Shown here: positions 6,337-6,684 of the stretch, one piece after another | How the letters are laid out: every line of letters starts with the position of its first letter | Numbering within the stretch: the stretch's first letter is position 1 | Notes under the pieces: generated by a model | The model's database searches: none | Told to the model about the DNA's origin: nothing | What the model saw: only the letters and a program-made list of their open reading frames with translations | Made by a program: the position numbers and the translations under genes | Assembly (NCBI GenBank): GCA_958417755.1 | Contig: CATZDY010000134.1 | Coordinates: 1-6,684 of the forward strand | DNA: 6,684 bases | Origin: an uncultured Peptococcaceae bacterium | GTDB lineage: Bacteria > Bacillota > Desulfotomaculia > Desulfotomaculales > Desulfocucumaceae | Direction of reading: 5' to 3'

Positions 6337-6364
6337 AAATGCCCCCTGTTAAAAGGAGGCATTT
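6337..6364 (-). terminator. Hairpin between spoIID and spoIIID, possible weak terminator
   Basis: In minus-strand RNA, AAAUGCCUCCU pairs with AGGGGGCAUUU through 11 pairs, one of them a U-G wobble, around a six-base loop. The wobble is a mismatch (C-A) on the plus strand, so the structure is better on the minus strand. It lies about 80 bases after the spoIID stop and just before the candidate spoIIID promoter. What follows is CCCCTTGTT rather than a proper T run, so termination would be weak. The 248-base gap holds this hairpin, the promoter candidate and the spoIIID ribosome binding site, and I see no gene in it. Confidence 0.45.
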
Positions 6365-6443
6365 TCTGAAAAAGTTGTATAAAATACTAATTTCCGTTGT
6401 CTTTTTTTATTGCAACCCAAGATAGTAGAAAAACAGGGAAGGG

Positions 6444-6684
6444 CTAATATTTTAAAATGGATACCCCAGTATAATAATGCTGTAAAATCTGTTGATAGTT
6501 TTTTCCTTGCAAGGCAAATCCCTTGGCCCCGTATTGGCACATACCCACCGCATGACCATAACCCAAGGTTTTCACTTCCAAACCCTCTGGGCAGGGAGTC
6601 AACTGAAAATTAGTGGAGCGTAGGCCTAGATAATCCCTAAGGGTAGCGGCTGAAATATTCTCGTCATTGATTCTAATGGTTTTA
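6444..6684 (-). CDS. spoIID: Stage II sporulation protein D, C-terminal 79 residues (5' part outside window)
   Basis: The frame is open from the right edge to the TAG at 6444-6446. SpoIID is a membrane-anchored lytic transglycosylase that cuts peptidoglycan glycan strands in the mother cell during engulfment, together with SpoIIP and SpoIIM. The visible part is the diagnostic C-terminus: ISAATLRDYLGLRSTNF, then LGYGHAVGMCQYGAKGFA and YQQILQHYYTGVSI, which match the family ending (GxGHGVGMSQYGA, then a helix and YYxGV). The catalytic region and the membrane anchor lie outside the window. In the usual GHGVGMSQ motif the second glycine is alanine and the serine is cysteine here. The gene lies upstream of spoIIID on the same strand, as in many spore formers, but with no SpoIIQ-type peptidase gene between them. 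Confidence 0.93.
   Translation of the reverse strand, partial: KTIRINDENISAATLRDYLGLRSTNFQLTPCPEGLEVKTLGYGHAVGMCQYGAKGFALQGKNYQQILQHYYTGVSILKY

Overview
The window comes from a Gram-positive, endospore-forming bacterium, most likely a clostridial or Peptococcaceae-type Firmicute. The evidence is two sporulation proteins (the end of SpoIID and a complete SpoIIID), an MreB/Mbl actin homologue directly after spoIIID (the Bacillus-like spoIIID-mbl order), and a large secreted protease ending in S-layer homology (SLH) modules. The exact genus cannot be read from this sequence. I see no mobile element, CRISPR array, tRNA or rRNA.

Layout, left to right. Positions 1-580 (+) hold the C-terminal end of a protein with a proline-rich linker and a DUF4349-like domain. 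It ends at a strong terminator hairpin (601-641) that reads well in both directions and lies between convergent genes. Every other gene is on the minus strand. 809-4375 is a 1188-residue subtilisin-family protease of the KP-43 type with a beta-barrel domain, a long beta-rich middle part and SLH modules. 4376-4761 is a 386-base intergenic stretch with the mreB terminator, a short dyad and a possible 28-codon upstream ORF whose stop lies inside the protease ribosome binding site. 4762-5796 is mreB/mbl, 5943-6194 is spoIIID (GTG start), and 6444-6684 is the 3' end of spoIID.

Read in the direction of transcription, the right half is a sporulation and cell-shape cluster. SpoIID degrades peptidoglycan during engulfment, SpoIIID is the mother-cell regulator, and MreB/Mbl organises lateral wall synthesis. 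A sigma-E-like promoter before spoIIID and a weaker sigma-H-like promoter before mreB can be proposed by eye. The SpoIIQ-type M23 peptidase gene often found between spoIID and spoIIID is absent here. The protease follows mreB but is separated by a good terminator, so it is probably its own transcription unit.

I found no clear previously undescribed system. The most interesting points are in the protease: an alanine replaces the otherwise conserved proline four residues after the catalytic serine (the natural equivalent of subtilisin P225A), there is no room for the long propeptide of KP-43 relatives, and the middle carries about four degenerate beta-rich repeats of unknown function.
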